64,000 bases of DNA from Pseudopontixanthobacter vadosimaris (GTDB lineage: Bacteria; Pseudomonadota; Alphaproteobacteria; Sphingomonadales; Sphingomonadaceae): positions 1-64,000 of the forward strand of contig NZ_JABASZ010000040.1 in assembly GCF_012979275.1 (NCBI RefSeq). Reading direction: 5' to 3'. A model generated the notes under the pieces. It searched no databases. It saw nothing but the letters and a program-made list of their open reading frames with translations, and had not been told where the DNA came from. Positions 9,053 through 18,137 of this stretch are shown one piece after another. A program made the translations under genes and the position numbers. Numbering within the stretch: the first letter of the stretch is position 1; the number at the start of each line of letters is the position of its first letter.

Positions 9053-9958
9053 TCAGCCCAGCTGCACCCCCGCCGGAACCGCCTTCCCGCGCAGGAACGC
9101 CTCGACCTCCATCGCCGGCTTGCCCGCCCGCTGCACAAGCGTCGGCTGCAACGCGGCATGGCCGCAGGCGATGGTCAGCCGGTCGTCCAGCGTCGTGCCC
9201 GGCTTTCCCTCAAGGCCCAGCACGGTGGCTTCCAGCACCTTGATGCGTTCGCCATCCAGCGTGAACCACGCCCCCGGAAACGGAGCGAAAGCGCGGACCT
9301 GCCGTTCCAGCGCTTCCGCCGCACGGGTAAAGTCAATCTGCGCCTCCGCCTTGTCGATCTTTGCGGCGTAGGTTGCTTGCGTATCGTCCTGCTCCACCGC
9401 GCGCAGCGCCTCGATATCGATGAGAGTGCCGACCAGCAGCTGTGCGCCCACCTGCGCCAGTTCGTCGGTCAGTTCGCCCGCAGATTTGCGGTCCGTCTGG
9501 ACGCGCGCCGTCGCCAGCATCGGTCCGGTGTCCAGCCCGGCTTCCATCTGCATGATCGTGATGCCGGTCACCGCGTCCCCGGCAAGGATGGCACGCTGCA
9601 CGGGCGCGGCCCCGCGCCAGCGCGGCAGCAGCGATGCGTGGACATTCACGCAGCCCAGCCTCGGCATGTCGAGCACGGCCTGCGGCAGGATCAGCCCATA
9701 GGCGGCGACCACGGTAATGTTAGCCTCCAGCGCCGCCAGTCCGGCCTGTGCGTCCGCATCCTTCAGCGAAGCCGGATGGCGGACGGAAATATGACGCCTC
9801 TCCGCCTCAATCTGGACGGGAGAGGGCTGCACCTTCTTCCCGCGCCCGGCGCGGCGCGGCGGCTGCGTGTAGACGGCGACGATCGTGTGCCCCGCCTCGT
9901 GCAGCGCAGCCAGCGTCGGCACGGCGAAATCCGGAGTGCCCATGAAGATGACGCGCAT
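9053..9958 (-). CDS. fmt: Methionyl-tRNA formyltransferase
   Basis: This 301-residue enzyme formylates Met-tRNAfMet for translation initiation, using 10-formyltetrahydrofolate. The N-terminal catalytic domain shows the conserved N105, H107 and S-L-L-P loop (109-112), and the catalytic aspartate D143 in A-G-L-D-T-G-P. The C-terminal OB-like tRNA-binding domain follows from about residue 205. In many bacteria fmt is directly downstream of def; here recR and def lie divergently just upstream, so the functional neighbourhood is kept but transcription is split. Confidence 0.97.
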   Translation of the reverse strand: MRVIFMGTPDFAVPTLAALHEAGHTIVAVYTQPPRRAGRGKKVQPSPVQIEAERRHISVRHPASLKDADAQAGLAALEANITVVAAYGLILPQAVLDMPRLGCVNVHASLLPRWRGAAPVQRAILAGDAVTGITIMQMEAGLDTGPMLATARVQTDRKSAGELTDELAQVGAQLLVGTLIDIEALRAVEQDDTQATYAAKIDKAEAQIDFTRAAEALERQVRAFAPFPGAWFTLDGERIKVLEATVLGLEGKPGTTLDDRLTIACGHAALQPTLVQRAGKPAMEVEAFLRGKAVPAGVQLG

Positions 9959-10008
9959 ATTTCCGACCGGCCTTTCCTAATTCCTGCACGCGCCCTATCT
10001 GCCGTGAC

Positions 10009-10620
10009 ATGGCATCGCAAGAGATCGACACGCTGGCCTCCGCGCTGGCCCGATTGCCGGGGTTGGGCCCCCGTTCCGCAAGGCGGGCCGTGCTCTGGCT
10101 GGTCAAGCGCCGCACGGGAGCCTTGCTGCAATTGATCTCTGCGCTGGAAACGGTGCGCGACACGCTGGTGGAATGCGACGTCTGTGCCAATGTCGATACG
10201 CAGAACCCCTGCGGCATCTGTGCCGACCCCAAGCGCGACCGTCACGCGCTCTGTGTGGTGGAGGATGTGGCGGATCTCTGGGCGTTGGACCGGGCGCGGC
10301 TTTTCACCGGGCGCTATCACGTTCTCGGCGGCAGATTGTCGGCGCTGGACGGCGTTCGCCCGGAAGACCTTAACATCGCCGCTCTCATGGAACGAGTTGC
10401 CGACCGCGAGGACGACAACAGGGTGGACGAGGTGGTACTCGCCATGAACGCCACGCTGGAAGGGCAGACCACCGCGCATTATATCGCCGAACGGCTGGAG
10501 GACCTGCCCGTGCGCCTCACGCAGCTCGCGCATGGATTGCCGGTGGGGGGAGAGCTGGATTATCTGGACGAAGGCACCCTGGCGCAGGCCCTGCGCGCCC
10601 GGCGTCCGATGACCGGCTAG
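10009..10620 (+). CDS. recR: Recombination mediator protein RecR
   Basis: This 203-residue protein works with RecF and RecO to load RecA at gaps in DNA. It shows the N-terminal helix-hairpin-helix ([11 protein letters not shown]), a zinc finger of two C-x2-C pairs (C-D-V-C and C-G-I-C), and a Toprim domain (C-V-V-E-D-V-A-D), followed by the Walker-B-like C-terminal part. Length is standard. It is divergent from fmt and precedes def on the same strand with a 71 bp gap. Confidence 0.97.
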   Translation: MASQEIDTLASALARLPGLGPRSARRAVLWLVKRRTGALLQLISALETVRDTLVECDVCANVDTQNPCGICADPKRDRHALCVVEDVADLWALDRARLFTGRYHVLGGRLSALDGVRPEDLNIAALMERVADREDDNRVDEVVLAMNATLEGQTTAHYIAERLEDLPVRLTQLAHGLPVGGELDYLDEGTLAQALRARRPMTG

Positions 10621-10691
10621 GCGCTTTACCGACCGGCTTGCGATGCCAACTGTTCTTGCGATGGAGGCTGGCAGCCCCTATCTGAGGCCGC

Positions 10692-11261
10692 ATGGCGATA
10701 CGCGAAATCCTTGAGGTGCCGGACTCCCGGCTGAAGACCGTCTCCAGGCCGGTCGAGACTTTTGACGACGAACTGCGCACGCTTGTCGATGACATGTTCG
10801 ATACCATGTATGACGCGCCCGGTATCGGGCTGGCCGCGATCCAGGTCGGCGTGCCGCTGCGGGTGCTGGTCATCGATCTGCAGGAACCGGACGGCGATGC
10901 CGAACAGCCCGAAGCCTGCCATGTCGAGGCCTGCGATCACGACCACCGGCCGGTGAAGAACGACCCCCGCGTGTTCATAAACCCCGAAATCATTGACCCG
11001 GCCGACGAACTCGCCACCTATCAGGAAGGCTGCCTTTCCGTTCCCGAGATCTACGCCGACGTGGACCGTCCGAAAAGCTGCCGGGTCCGCTGGCAGGATC
11101 TGGATGGCAAGGTGCATGAGGAAGCGATGGAAGGCCTGCTCGCTACCTGCATCCAGCACGAGATGGACCATCTGGAAGGCATTCTGTTTATCGATCACCT
11201 GTCACGCCTGAAACGGCAGATGGCGATAAAGAAGCTGAACAAAATGCGCGCCTACGCCTGA
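10692..11261 (+). CDS. def: Peptide deformylase with a His/Cys-rich insertion
   Basis: This 189-residue metalloenzyme removes the N-formyl group from nascent proteins. All three family motifs are present: G-I-G-L-A-A-I-Q-V at 44-52, E-G-C-L-S at 112-116 with the metal-binding C114, and H-E-M-D-H at 156-160. An insertion of about 25 residues at 66-90, absent from E. coli Def, is acidic and contains two cysteines and three or more histidines (C76, H77, C81, H83, H85). A strong hairpin terminator lies 55 bp downstream. It functionally pairs with fmt in the same neighbourhood. Confidence 0.96.
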   Translation: MAIREILEVPDSRLKTVSRPVETFDDELRTLVDDMFDTMYDAPGIGLAAIQVGVPLRVLVIDLQEPDGDAEQPEACHVEACDHDHRPVKNDPRVFINPEIIDPADELATYQEGCLSVPEIYADVDRPKSCRVRWQDLDGKVHEEAMEGLLATCIQHEMDHLEGILFIDHLSRLKRQMAIKKLNKMRAYA

Positions 11262-11315
11262 AGATTACGCCTGAGCCCTGCGCCCGAGCAGCGCCGTGCC
11301 GGCATCTGACGACAA

Positions 11316-11352
11316 GAAAGGGGCTTCGCAGAACGTTTGCGAAGCCCCTTTC
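11316..11352. terminator. Bidirectional hairpin terminator between def and the Cys-rich protein gene
   Basis: A perfect 15 bp stem (11316-11330 with 11338-11352) encloses a 7-base loop. A-rich and T-rich flanks inside the stem ends (GAAAGGGG and CCCCTTTC) allow it to end transcription from both the def side and the convergent gene at 11367. Confidence 0.85.
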
Positions 11353-11366
11353 GTTTCCAACCTTGC

Positions 11367-11765
11367 TCAGGCGGCGTCGAGCATGCCCTCGCGCGCCTTG
11401 ATCACATCTTCCATGACTTCGCGGCACATGCGTTCGCAGCGCCGGCAATGGTCATTGTCATGCTTCGCGCATTCCTCCGCGCAGACTTTGACACCGATGA
11501 TCACCGCTTCCATCAGCGACTTGATGACCGTGACATTGCCTGCAGTGCGGCGGCTGGCGACGCGGTAGAAGGCTTCGCACAGATCGGATGCGTCGGAGCA
11601 GCGACGGATGCATGTGCGCATGTCGCCTTCCTCGGCATTGCAGGCATCGGCGCAGCTGTTCATGATCGCCGCGCCATACATCGCGTGCTTGATCGCCTCT
11701 CCCAGCTGTTCGTTGTAATCGGACCCGACCTGCGGGTGATCCTGGATCATTTCCTTGATCGACAT
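11367..11765 (-). CDS. Four-helix-bundle copper-binding (Csp-like, DUF326) protein
   Basis: This 132-residue protein contains ten cysteines, spaced mostly as C-x3-C or C-x2-C pairs along amphipathic helices (N-S-C-A-D-A-C, T-C-I-R-R-C, V-C-A-E-E-C, H-C-R-R-C-E-R-M-C). This is the pattern of the Csp/DUF326 copper-storage four-helix bundle, in which cysteines lining the bundle core hold many Cu(I) ions. No signal peptide is present, so it resembles the cytosolic Csp3 type. The ATG at 11765 opens the typical M-S-I-K-E-M-I N-terminus. A GGAAC-N16-CGCT element upstream resembles an ECF general-stress promoter. Metal content is inferred from family, not shown. Confidence 0.82.
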   Translation of the reverse strand: MSIKEMIQDHPQVGSDYNEQLGEAIKHAMYGAAIMNSCADACNAEEGDMRTCIRRCSDASDLCEAFYRVASRRTAGNVTVIKSLMEAVIIGVKVCAEECAKHDNDHCRRCERMCREVMEDVIKAREGMLDAA

Positions 11766-11801
11766 ACATGCTACTCCGTTTCGCTCATCGTGTGCCATTG
11801 C

Positions 11802-11826
11802 AGCGTGCAGAACGCAGGCTTGTTCC
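11802..11826 (-). promoter_or_regulatory. Possible EcfG-type (general stress) promoter
   Basis: On the minus strand GGAAC is followed after 16 bases by CGCT, one mismatch from the alphaproteobacterial EcfG/SigT consensus GGAAC-N16/17-CGTT. It lies ~37 bases upstream of the Csp-like start codon. The motif is short, so chance is possible. Confidence 0.35.
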
Positions 11827-11880
11827 GCATTTGTTACGATCATGGCTTGCGCCGGTCCATGTTCCAGCTATGTTCCTGCG

Positions 11881-13518
11881 ATGACCATGACTGCTGTTCT
11901 CATCGCCATCGTCGCATTGCTGCTGGGCCTCGGCCTTGGCTGGTATGGCGGATCGCGCCCGGTCGCCGAATGGCGGGAACGGCACGCCACGCGCGATGCC
12001 GAGGCGCGGGAGGTGGACGAGAAGTTCCGGCGCGCGGTGATCGACCTTGAAAATGCAAGCGTTCGCGCAGGCCGGGCCGACGATCTGGAAAAGCGGCTGC
12101 AGGAAAGCGATGCCGCGCGTGGAGAGATAAGCGGGATGGCGGCAGGACTGCGCAGCGAAGTGGCCGAGCGTGAGAAAGCCGCCAGTCTGCTCCGCGCCGA
12201 TTTCGACCGCCTCAACTCGCGTTACGAGAGCGAAGTGGAGGGACGGCGCGCTGCCGATAATGCGCTTCACTCGCTCCGGAGCGAATTGGACGAGCGTGAG
12301 AAAGCCTTCACAGCGCGCCTTGCCGACCGGGAAGAACAGTCTGCTCGCGAACTCGCCCGCCTCGTCGCTGCCGAAGAGAAATTGCAGGCAAAGTTCAACG
12401 AAATCGGCGAAAAGCTGCTTACGGGCGCGCAGACGAAGTTTCTTGATACTGCGCATGGAAGGCTGGAGGCGCTCAACAAGGAAAGCCTCGCCGAACTGGA
12501 GAAGAAGGTTGGCCCGGTGGGCGAAACGCTGGAACGCTACCGCAAGCGGGTCGAGGAACTGGAGAAGAGCCGTGTCACCGATTTCCAGCAATTGCACGGC
12601 GTGATCGGCGAAGTGCGCGCGGGGCAGGAAAGGGTGATGGAAGGCGCGAACCGGATCACCACGACCTTGCGGGGCGCGACCAAGGCGCGCGGCGACTGGG
12701 GCGAATTGCAGCTGGAGAACCTCCTCGAAAGCTGCGGCCTCTACGATCAGGCGGATTTCGACTGCCAGGTCAGCGTGGCGGGCGAAGACGGGCTGCTGCG
12801 TCCTGATGCGGTCATCAACATACCCGGCGGGCGGCGGCTGATCGTCGATGTGAAGAACGTCTTCAACACCTACGCCCGCGCGAATGAAGCGGATAGTGAG
12901 GAAGAGCGCAACACGCTGCTGCGTGCCCATGCGCGCGAGTTACGAGGGCATATCGACGATCTGTCGGGCAAGCGCTATCAGGATCATGTGAAAGGTTCCG
13001 CCGATTTCGTGGTCATGTTCATTCCCGGCGAACATGTCCTCTATGCCGCTTTGACGCAGGATGCAGGACTCTTGGATTACGCATTGAAGCGCAAGGTTGT
13101 GCTATCCTCGCCGCTAAATTTCATGTCGATTGCATTAACCATCGCAACCGTCTGGCGGCAGGCGGGCGTACAGGCCGACGCGGCGGAAATCGCATCGCTC
13201 GGCAAGGAACTGTACGACCGTCTGGCGGTGGTCGCGGGGCACATCGCGCAATTGCGCAAGAGCCTGCAATCGGCCAACCAGCATTTCGACAAGATGGTCG
13301 GCAGTTTCGACACCAATCTGCGGCGGACGGGCGAACGGTTCGAAGAACTGTCGGTCGATACCTCGGCCAAGGAACTGCCCGAAGCACCGCCTCTGAACAC
13401 GACGCCGCGAGCTTTGGTCAATTTCGCAACGGTGCCCGCAGATGGCGATGATGCGGAAGGCGATCGTCCTGATGCAGACAAGGCGAATCAGGGGTCGAGA
13501 CGGGCAAGCGCCTCATAG
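11881..13518 (+). CDS. rmuC: DNA recombination protein RmuC
   Basis: This 545-residue protein has an N-terminal membrane segment (about residues 3-22), a long coiled-coil region to about residue 200 rich in E-K-R heptads, and then the RmuC nuclease-like domain with G-D-W-G-E-L-Q-L-E-N-L-L-E and the L-I-V-D-V-K-N block typical of PD-(D/E)XK folds. RmuC limits rearrangements at inverted repeats and has been linked to phage defence in some species. The ATG-ACC-ATG at 11881 is chosen because it starts just before the membrane helix. The 3' end overlaps the convergent methyltransferase gene by 31 bp. Confidence 0.93.
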   Translation: MTMTAVLIAIVALLLGLGLGWYGGSRPVAEWRERHATRDAEAREVDEKFRRAVIDLENASVRAGRADDLEKRLQESDAARGEISGMAAGLRSEVAEREKAASLLRADFDRLNSRYESEVEGRRAADNALHSLRSELDEREKAFTARLADREEQSARELARLVAAEEKLQAKFNEIGEKLLTGAQTKFLDTAHGRLEALNKESLAELEKKVGPVGETLERYRKRVEELEKSRVTDFQQLHGVIGEVRAGQERVMEGANRITTTLRGATKARGDWGELQLENLLESCGLYDQADFDCQVSVAGEDGLLRPDAVINIPGGRRLIVDVKNVFNTYARANEADSEEERNTLLRAHARELRGHIDDLSGKRYQDHVKGSADFVVMFIPGEHVLYAALTQDAGLLDYALKRKVVLSSPLNFMSIALTIATVWRQAGVQADAAEIASLGKELYDRLAVVAGHIAQLRKSLQSANQHFDKMVGSFDTNLRRTGERFEELSVDTSAKELPEAPPLNTTPRALVNFATVPADGDDAEGDRPDADKANQGSRRASAS

Positions 13519-14288
13519 GCCAGCACCGCCGCAGCGACGGCGGCATTCAGACTGTCAGCCCGCCCGCGCATCGGCATGGTGACACGGAGATCGCAGGCAT
13601 CTTCATATTCCTGTGGCAGTCCGCGCGATTCATTGCCCACCAGCAGGAAACACGGCGCCGTATAATCTGCTCCACGATAGGCCACCGCATCGCGCAGGCT
13701 GGCCGCGACCAACTGTCCGGGGCCGCTCCTGAGCCATAGAAGGAACTCGTCCCAGCGGGCCTGCGCGACGGATTTCGTAAAGATCGCGCCCATGCTCGCC
13801 CGAACGGCCTCGACGCTGAAGGGATCGGCGCAATCGTCGATCAGGATCACGCCGCCCGCACCGACGGCATCGGCAGTCCGCAGCATCGTCCCCAGGTTGC
13901 CCGGATCCCGCAGCGCCTGCGCCACCAGCCAGATCGGTGCCGCATGTCGGTCGAGATTGCCAAGCGAGGTATCGAATTCGCGGAACACGCCCGTCACGGC
14001 CTGCGGGTTATCCTTGCCGGTAATTTTGGTGAGTATGTCGGGCGTGGTCTCGATTACCTCGCCGCCCGCAGCCAGCACATCCTTCTCCAGCGCATCCAGC
14101 AGCGTATGCGGGTCGCGCCCCGCTGCCATCACGAGCATCGCCGGCAAGCGTCCGCTTTCGCGCGCGTCGGTCAGAAGGCGCAGGCCCTCGGCAAGAAATC
14201 GCTTTTCCCTGCGGCGATGCTTCTTCTCCCGAAGCGAACGCAGATATTTTACGGTCGGGTTGGAGAAACCTGTAATTTCCCTGCGCAT
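13488..14288 (-). CDS. TrmH/SpoU-family RNA 2'-O-methyltransferase
   Basis: This 266-residue SPOUT enzyme has an N-terminal substrate-binding domain (F-L-A-E-G-L-R-L-L) and the trefoil-knot SAM domain with A-L-R-D-P-G-N-L-G-T-M-L-R-T-A-D-A-V-G, F-L-L-V-G-N-E-S-R-G-L and M-P-M-R-G-R-A-D-S-L-N-A-A-V-A-A-A. It methylates a ribose in rRNA or tRNA; RlmB, TrmH and related enzymes cannot be told apart by eye. The ATG at 14288 is 14 bp downstream of the HPr stop, so it is probably the last gene of the chvI-chvG-PTS operon. The C-terminal codons overlap rmuC tail to tail. Confidence 0.9.
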   Translation of the reverse strand: MRREITGFSNPTVKYLRSLREKKHRRREKRFLAEGLRLLTDARESGRLPAMLVMAAGRDPHTLLDALEKDVLAAGGEVIETTPDILTKITGKDNPQAVTGVFREFDTSLGNLDRHAAPIWLVAQALRDPGNLGTMLRTADAVGAGGVILIDDCADPFSVEAVRASMGAIFTKSVAQARWDEFLLWLRSGPGQLVAASLRDAVAYRGADYTAPCFLLVGNESRGLPQEYEDACDLRVTMPMRGRADSLNAAVAAAVLAYEALARLDP

Positions 14289-14302
14289 CTGCTGAACAGG
14301 CT

Positions 14303-14581
14303 TCAGCTTTCGCCGAAACCGTCCTCGATCAGGGCACACAGCTTGCCCAGCACATCTTCGGCATCTTCGCCTGCGACCACCACATCGACGCAGTCGCCCC
14401 GTGCCGCGCCCAGCATCATCAGACCGAGGATCGAACCTCCGACGGCGCTGTTACCGTCCTTTACTACGCGCACCGATGTGTCGCCGGGCAATTCCGCCAC
14501 CGCATTGACGAATTTGGCGCTGGCACGGGCATGCAGACCGCGCTGGTTGACGATGACCACTTTGCGCCGGACCTCGCTCAC
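14303..14581 (-). CDS. Phosphocarrier protein HPr (nitrogen-type PTS)
   Basis: This 92-residue protein is the phosphocarrier of the PTS. The phosphorylatable histidine is H17 in R-G-L-H-A-R-A-S-A-K-F and the regulatory serine, the target of HPr kinase, is S50 in V-G-G-S-I-L-G-L-M-M-L. It starts with GTG overlapping the EIIA stop (GTGA). No sugar permease is seen, so it belongs to a regulatory phosphorelay as in other Alphaproteobacteria. The HprK gene encoded upstream in the same operon probably phosphorylates S50 and thereby adjusts the relay. Confidence 0.95.
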   Translation of the reverse strand: MSEVRRKVVIVNQRGLHARASAKFVNAVAELPGDTSVRVVKDGNSAVGGSILGLMMLGAARGDCVDVVVAGEDAEDVLGKLCALIEDGFGES

Positions 14582-14991
14582 GACGCCTGCGCCTCATGCC
14601 CGAGAAATTCCGATGCTATGGTGATGTAATTGCGGCCCGCATCGCGTGCGGCACGCACGGCGGCCATGATCGTCATGGTCTTGCGCGCGCCCGCCAGACG
14701 AATGAGCATCGGCAGATTGATACCCGCGATCACTTCGACACGGCCGGCATCCAGCAGCGATATCGCCAGATTGGAAGGCGTGCCGCCGAACAGGTCGGTC
14801 AGGATGATCGCGCCATTGCCGCTGTCGACAGTGCCGATCGCATCGGAAATCTCGGTGCGGCGGACCTCCATATCGTCATTCGGTCCGATGCAGATGGTGG
14901 CAATTGCCTCCTGCCGGCCGACCACATGTTCCATCGCGCTGACGAACTCTTCGGCCAGGCGGCCGTGCGTAACCAGGATCATGCCGATCAT
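14578..14991 (-). CDS. PTS mannose-type EIIA domain protein
   Basis: This 137-residue single-domain EIIA of the mannose family receives phosphate from HPr on H9 (I-L-V-T-H-G-R-L-A). The block T-D-L-F-G-G-T-P-S-N-L-A is characteristic. With no EIIB/C/D genes nearby it is likely a signalling output of the PTS phosphorelay rather than a sugar transporter part; in Agrobacterium and Sinorhizobium the homologue interacts genetically with ChvG/ChvI or regulates carbon use. The ATG at 14991 is chosen over upstream codons because H9 position matches the family. Confidence 0.94.
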   Translation of the reverse strand: MIGMILVTHGRLAEEFVSAMEHVVGRQEAIATICIGPNDDMEVRRTEISDAIGTVDSGNGAIILTDLFGGTPSNLAISLLDAGRVEVIAGINLPMLIRLAGARKTMTIMAAVRAARDAGRNYITIASEFLGHEAQAS

Positions 14992-15043
14992 AAGCGAACC
15001 AAGAATCCTGTGCGTTGCATGATGGGCGTTCAGTACGGCACGA

Positions 15044-16015
15044 TCATGTTTGCGGCCCTTCGATCTGGTCCGCTGCACGCGACTCCAGATTACGATGCAG
15101 CACCGTGGGAGAAAATCCCGCCTCGCGCAAGACCCGCCCCATTTCCTGTGCCGCATAGACACTGCGATGCCTGCCGCCGGTGCAGCCGAAAGCGATGGTG
15201 AGGTAGCTTTTTCCCTGCCGCCTGTATTCCGGGATGACGCTCAGCACCAGGCCCTGGATATGGTCGAAAGCGGCGGCAAAGGCCGGATTGGCGGCGATGT
15301 AATCGGCCACGGCGGCATCCAGCCCGGTCTGATCGCGCAGATCGGTGACCCAGTGCGGATTATCGAGAAAGCGCATGTCGAACACGAAATCGGCAAGCGG
15401 CGGCATCCCGCGGGCAAATCCGAAGCTGGTGATGGTGATCGCCGTTTCCGCCGAGGCTGCGACGGCGAAACGTTCGCGTATCTCCTGCTGAAGCTGGTTG
15501 GTCGCCAGCCCCGACGTGTCGATCACGGCGTCGGCCCAGCGGCGCAGGGGTTCGAGCAGTTCACGCTCCGCCCTGATGCCGTCGATCACCGGGCGGCCAT
15601 GCGCCAGGGGGTGCCGGCGACGGGTCTCGTTGTATCTGCGTTCCAGTTCGGCGCTGTTGCAGTCCAGAAACAGCGTGGTGACGACCAGATCGCTGCGTTC
15701 GGCAAGGCTCCGCACCAGGGCGATGATATCATCCGGGACGAAATCCCGGGTTCGCGAATCGAAGCCGATCGCCAGCATCGGATGCATTTCGCCGCGACCG
15801 GTTCCGGGGGAGGGTTCGGGGCCGTCGATCAGGCGATCGAGCAACCGGATCGGGAAATTGTCGATGGCTTCCCAGCCGAGATCTTCAAGAACGCGCAGGG
15901 CTGTCGTCTTTCCGGCGCCTGACATGCCGGTGACAAGCGCGATCCGTTTGCGCTCGTCCACGGCGGCGGGCAGGGGCCGGGTGCTGGCTGTCGTGGATGG
16001 CGGATCGAGCGGCAT
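15044..16015 (-). CDS. rapZ: RNase adapter RapZ/YvcJ-type nucleotide-binding protein
   Basis: This 323-residue protein has the Walker A motif G-M-S-G-A-G-K-T-T at 30-38, the following A-L-R-V-L-E-D-L-G block, a Walker B region, and the C-terminal motif G-C-T-G-G-R-H-R-S-V that is invariant in the RapZ family. In E. coli RapZ guides RNase E to small RNAs that control glmS; in Alphaproteobacteria the role is less clear but the gene is regularly found with hprK and PTS genes, as here. The ATG at 16015 gives ~25 extra residues before the P-loop domain, and a shorter start is possible. Confidence 0.93.
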   Translation of the reverse strand: MPLDPPSTTASTRPLPAAVDERKRIALVTGMSGAGKTTALRVLEDLGWEAIDNFPIRLLDRLIDGPEPSPGTGRGEMHPMLAIGFDSRTRDFVPDDIIALVRSLAERSDLVVTTLFLDCNSAELERRYNETRRRHPLAHGRPVIDGIRAERELLEPLRRWADAVIDTSGLATNQLQQEIRERFAVAASAETAITITSFGFARGMPPLADFVFDMRFLDNPHWVTDLRDQTGLDAAVADYIAANPAFAAAFDHIQGLVLSVIPEYRRQGKSYLTIAFGCTGGRHRSVYAAQEMGRVLREAGFSPTVLHRNLESRAADQIEGPQT

Positions 16016-16053
16016 GGGCCGATTGTGCGGGTCTTTGGCAACGGAGGAAAGGC

Positions 16054-16473
16054 TCAAGGCATTCCGTGCAGCTGCAAAGCGTGGACAACGCGCAGCGGCA
16101 GCGCGGCTGTATCGGGGAACATGTGCAGCAGCGGAACGGGATGACCGTGCCATTCGTGCGCGGCAGGCTTGCCGACAAATCTTGGTGCGTGATCGTCAAG
16201 CACGACGCGCAGACAGACGCGGGCGGATACATGCGCGAGCGTCACGATGCCCACGTTGCGAATTTCCACGAGCCCGGCGGTTGCAGGCGCTGCTTGCGCC
16301 CAAAGTCGCGCATCTTTTTCGAACAATGCGATCCCGTCATCCCCCACGAGGCTGGCGCCCCGGTCGATCAGCGCCAGCGCCAGCGACGTCTTGCCGCTTC
16401 CCGGCGGACCTTCGATCACGATCCCGCGGCCTCCGAACGCGACGCAGCCGGCCTGGTGCAGAACCGCCGTCAT
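16054..16473 (-). CDS. hprK: HPr kinase/phosphorylase, short C-terminal-domain form
   Basis: This 139-residue protein corresponds only to the C-terminal catalytic domain of HprK. It carries a P-loop (G-P-P-G-S-G-K-T-S at 22-30), the L-V-G-D-D-G acid motif, and the G-L-V-E-I-R-N-V-G-I signature. It would phosphorylate and dephosphorylate the serine of HPr. The lack of the N-terminal domain is normal in Alphaproteobacteria. Its start overlaps the chvG stop by four bases (ATGA), indicating translational coupling. Confidence 0.93.
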   Translation of the reverse strand: MTAVLHQAGCVAFGGRGIVIEGPPGSGKTSLALALIDRGASLVGDDGIALFEKDARLWAQAAPATAGLVEIRNVGIVTLAHVSARVCLRVVLDDHAPRFVGKPAAHEWHGHPVPLLHMFPDTAALPLRVVHALQLHGMP

Positions 16474-18137
16474 TCTTCGGCGCTCCGCCCCGTGGGCAGT
16501 TCCAGCTGGAGCCGCGCACCAGGCAGGCCGTCCACTCGGTCGAGCGCCAGCAGCGTGCCGTCATGCGCCGTCGCGATGGTGCGGGCGATGGCGAGACCCA
16601 GCCCGCTATGATCGCCGAAGGCTTCCGCTTCCGGCCGGTCCGAATGGAACCGTTCGAACACCTTGTCGCGGGCGTGTTCCGGTATGCCGGGGCCATGATC
16701 GCTCACCGAAAGGGTCACGTGATCCTCCTGATCGACGAGGCGAATTTCAATGGTCGCATCCGGCGAGGAGAAGGACACCGCATTGTCGAGCAGATTTTCT
16801 ATGACTCGTTCGAGCCTTGCGGGGGCGCCCGGAATGATCAGCGGGTAGGGTGGCAGATCGAGGGCGATCCTGACCCCCTCGTTCTCGGCCCGATCCTCGC
16901 GCGTGCCGACGATGTTGCGGACCAATGCCGCAATATCCACATTTTCGAAGATGGTGCGCGACATTTCCGCATCGATGCGGCTGGCATCGGCAATTTCAGT
17001 GATCAGCCGGTCTATCCGGCGGACGTCGTGGCTGGCGATGTCATGCAATTGGGCTCGTAATTCCGGGTCTTCCACGCGTGACAGCGACTCGATCGCGCTG
17101 CGCAGCGAAGCCAGCGGATTCTTGATTTCATGGGCGACATCGGCGGCGAAATGATCGACCGCATCGATGCGCTGCCGCAGGGCATCCGCCATGTCCGACA
17201 CTGCGCGCGCCAGCAGGCCGATCTCGTCCCGCCTTTCGGGCAATCTTGGCACCACGACATCCCGGTCGCGGCCAAGCCGTACCCTGATGGCCGCGCGGGC
17301 GAGCAATTGCAGCGGACTGACGATGGTGCGCGCCAGGAAAAGGGACAGCAGGATCGACATTGCGAGCGCCAGCGCGACGCCGAAGCCCAGGGTGGTGCGC
17401 GCCTGGCGCACGCGTTCGGTAATATCCACGGCGTTGCGGGTGGTGAGCAGGGATGCACCCTGCACCCCCACAGGCGCGGCGGCATTGATCACGGGCGTTC
17501 CATCGGGTGCGTCGCGCAACTGGATCTGCGTCAGCCCCTGTTCGCGCGCGCGCGCCAGTTCGGGCCATACGTCTGCGCGCAGGCTGCGCGGTTCGATATA
17601 GTCGGGGATGGGCTCCGCACCGACGATCGTATCAACGGTGCGGTCGAGCGCCAGGGCTATGTCCTCGTCCCAGGGCAAAGTGGCGACATTGTCGAAAGTG
17701 AAGGCGGGAGCATCGAGCTCGAAACTGTCGGCGGTGAGCAGGCCGTCACCATCGTACAGCCTGAGCCGCATGTCCTGTTCCTTGCCGATCTGGATCAGCA
17801 GCGCCTCCTGCCTTTCGCGGGTTGCACCGGCCAGGGCCTCGGCAGTGATCTGCGCCTCTATGCGGGCCAGCTTGTACCGTTCGTCCAGCAATTGTTTGCG
17901 GTAAGTGTCGAGATAGAACACTCCGCCGCCAAGCAGCAGCAGCGGCAACACATTGACTGCGAGGATGCGGGCCGTCAGCGACAGGCGGCTCGACCAGCCG
18001 AGGCTGTCCAGCCGGCGCAGGCGCGTCTCGCCGCTGACCGAACCGGGGGGGGTGGCCGTGTTTCGGGGAGCGTCCTGCGCCTGCTGGTCGGTTGTCGCGC
18101 CTGCGTCCGAGGCGCGAGCGTGCCGGCTGTCACCCAT
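16470..18137 (-). CDS. chvG: Sensor histidine kinase ChvG (ExoS type)
   Basis: This 555-residue inner-membrane kinase has two membrane segments (about 56-76 and 250-270) flanking a periplasmic sensor domain, then a HAMP linker, the H box V-A-H-E-I-K-N-P with phospho-acceptor H336, and an ATPase domain with N-box E-N-L-L-D-N-A, D-H-G-P-G-I-P and G-L-G-L-A-I-A. ChvG/ExoS kinases sense acid or envelope stress through a periplasmic repressor (ExoR) in Rhizobiales. The ATG at 18137 overlaps the chvI stop by 8 bp. The ~50-residue cytoplasmic N-terminal extension is low-complexity. Confidence 0.93.
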   Translation of the reverse strand: MGDSRHARASDAGATTDQQAQDAPRNTATPPGSVSGETRLRRLDSLGWSSRLSLTARILAVNVLPLLLLGGGVFYLDTYRKQLLDERYKLARIEAQITAEALAGATRERQEALLIQIGKEQDMRLRLYDGDGLLTADSFELDAPAFTFDNVATLPWDEDIALALDRTVDTIVGAEPIPDYIEPRSLRADVWPELARAREQGLTQIQLRDAPDGTPVINAAAPVGVQGASLLTTRNAVDITERVRQARTTLGFGVALALAMSILLSLFLARTIVSPLQLLARAAIRVRLGRDRDVVVPRLPERRDEIGLLARAVSDMADALRQRIDAVDHFAADVAHEIKNPLASLRSAIESLSRVEDPELRAQLHDIASHDVRRIDRLITEIADASRIDAEMSRTIFENVDIAALVRNIVGTREDRAENEGVRIALDLPPYPLIIPGAPARLERVIENLLDNAVSFSSPDATIEIRLVDQEDHVTLSVSDHGPGIPEHARDKVFERFHSDRPEAEAFGDHSGLGLAIARTIATAHDGTLLALDRVDGLPGARLQLELPTGRSAEE

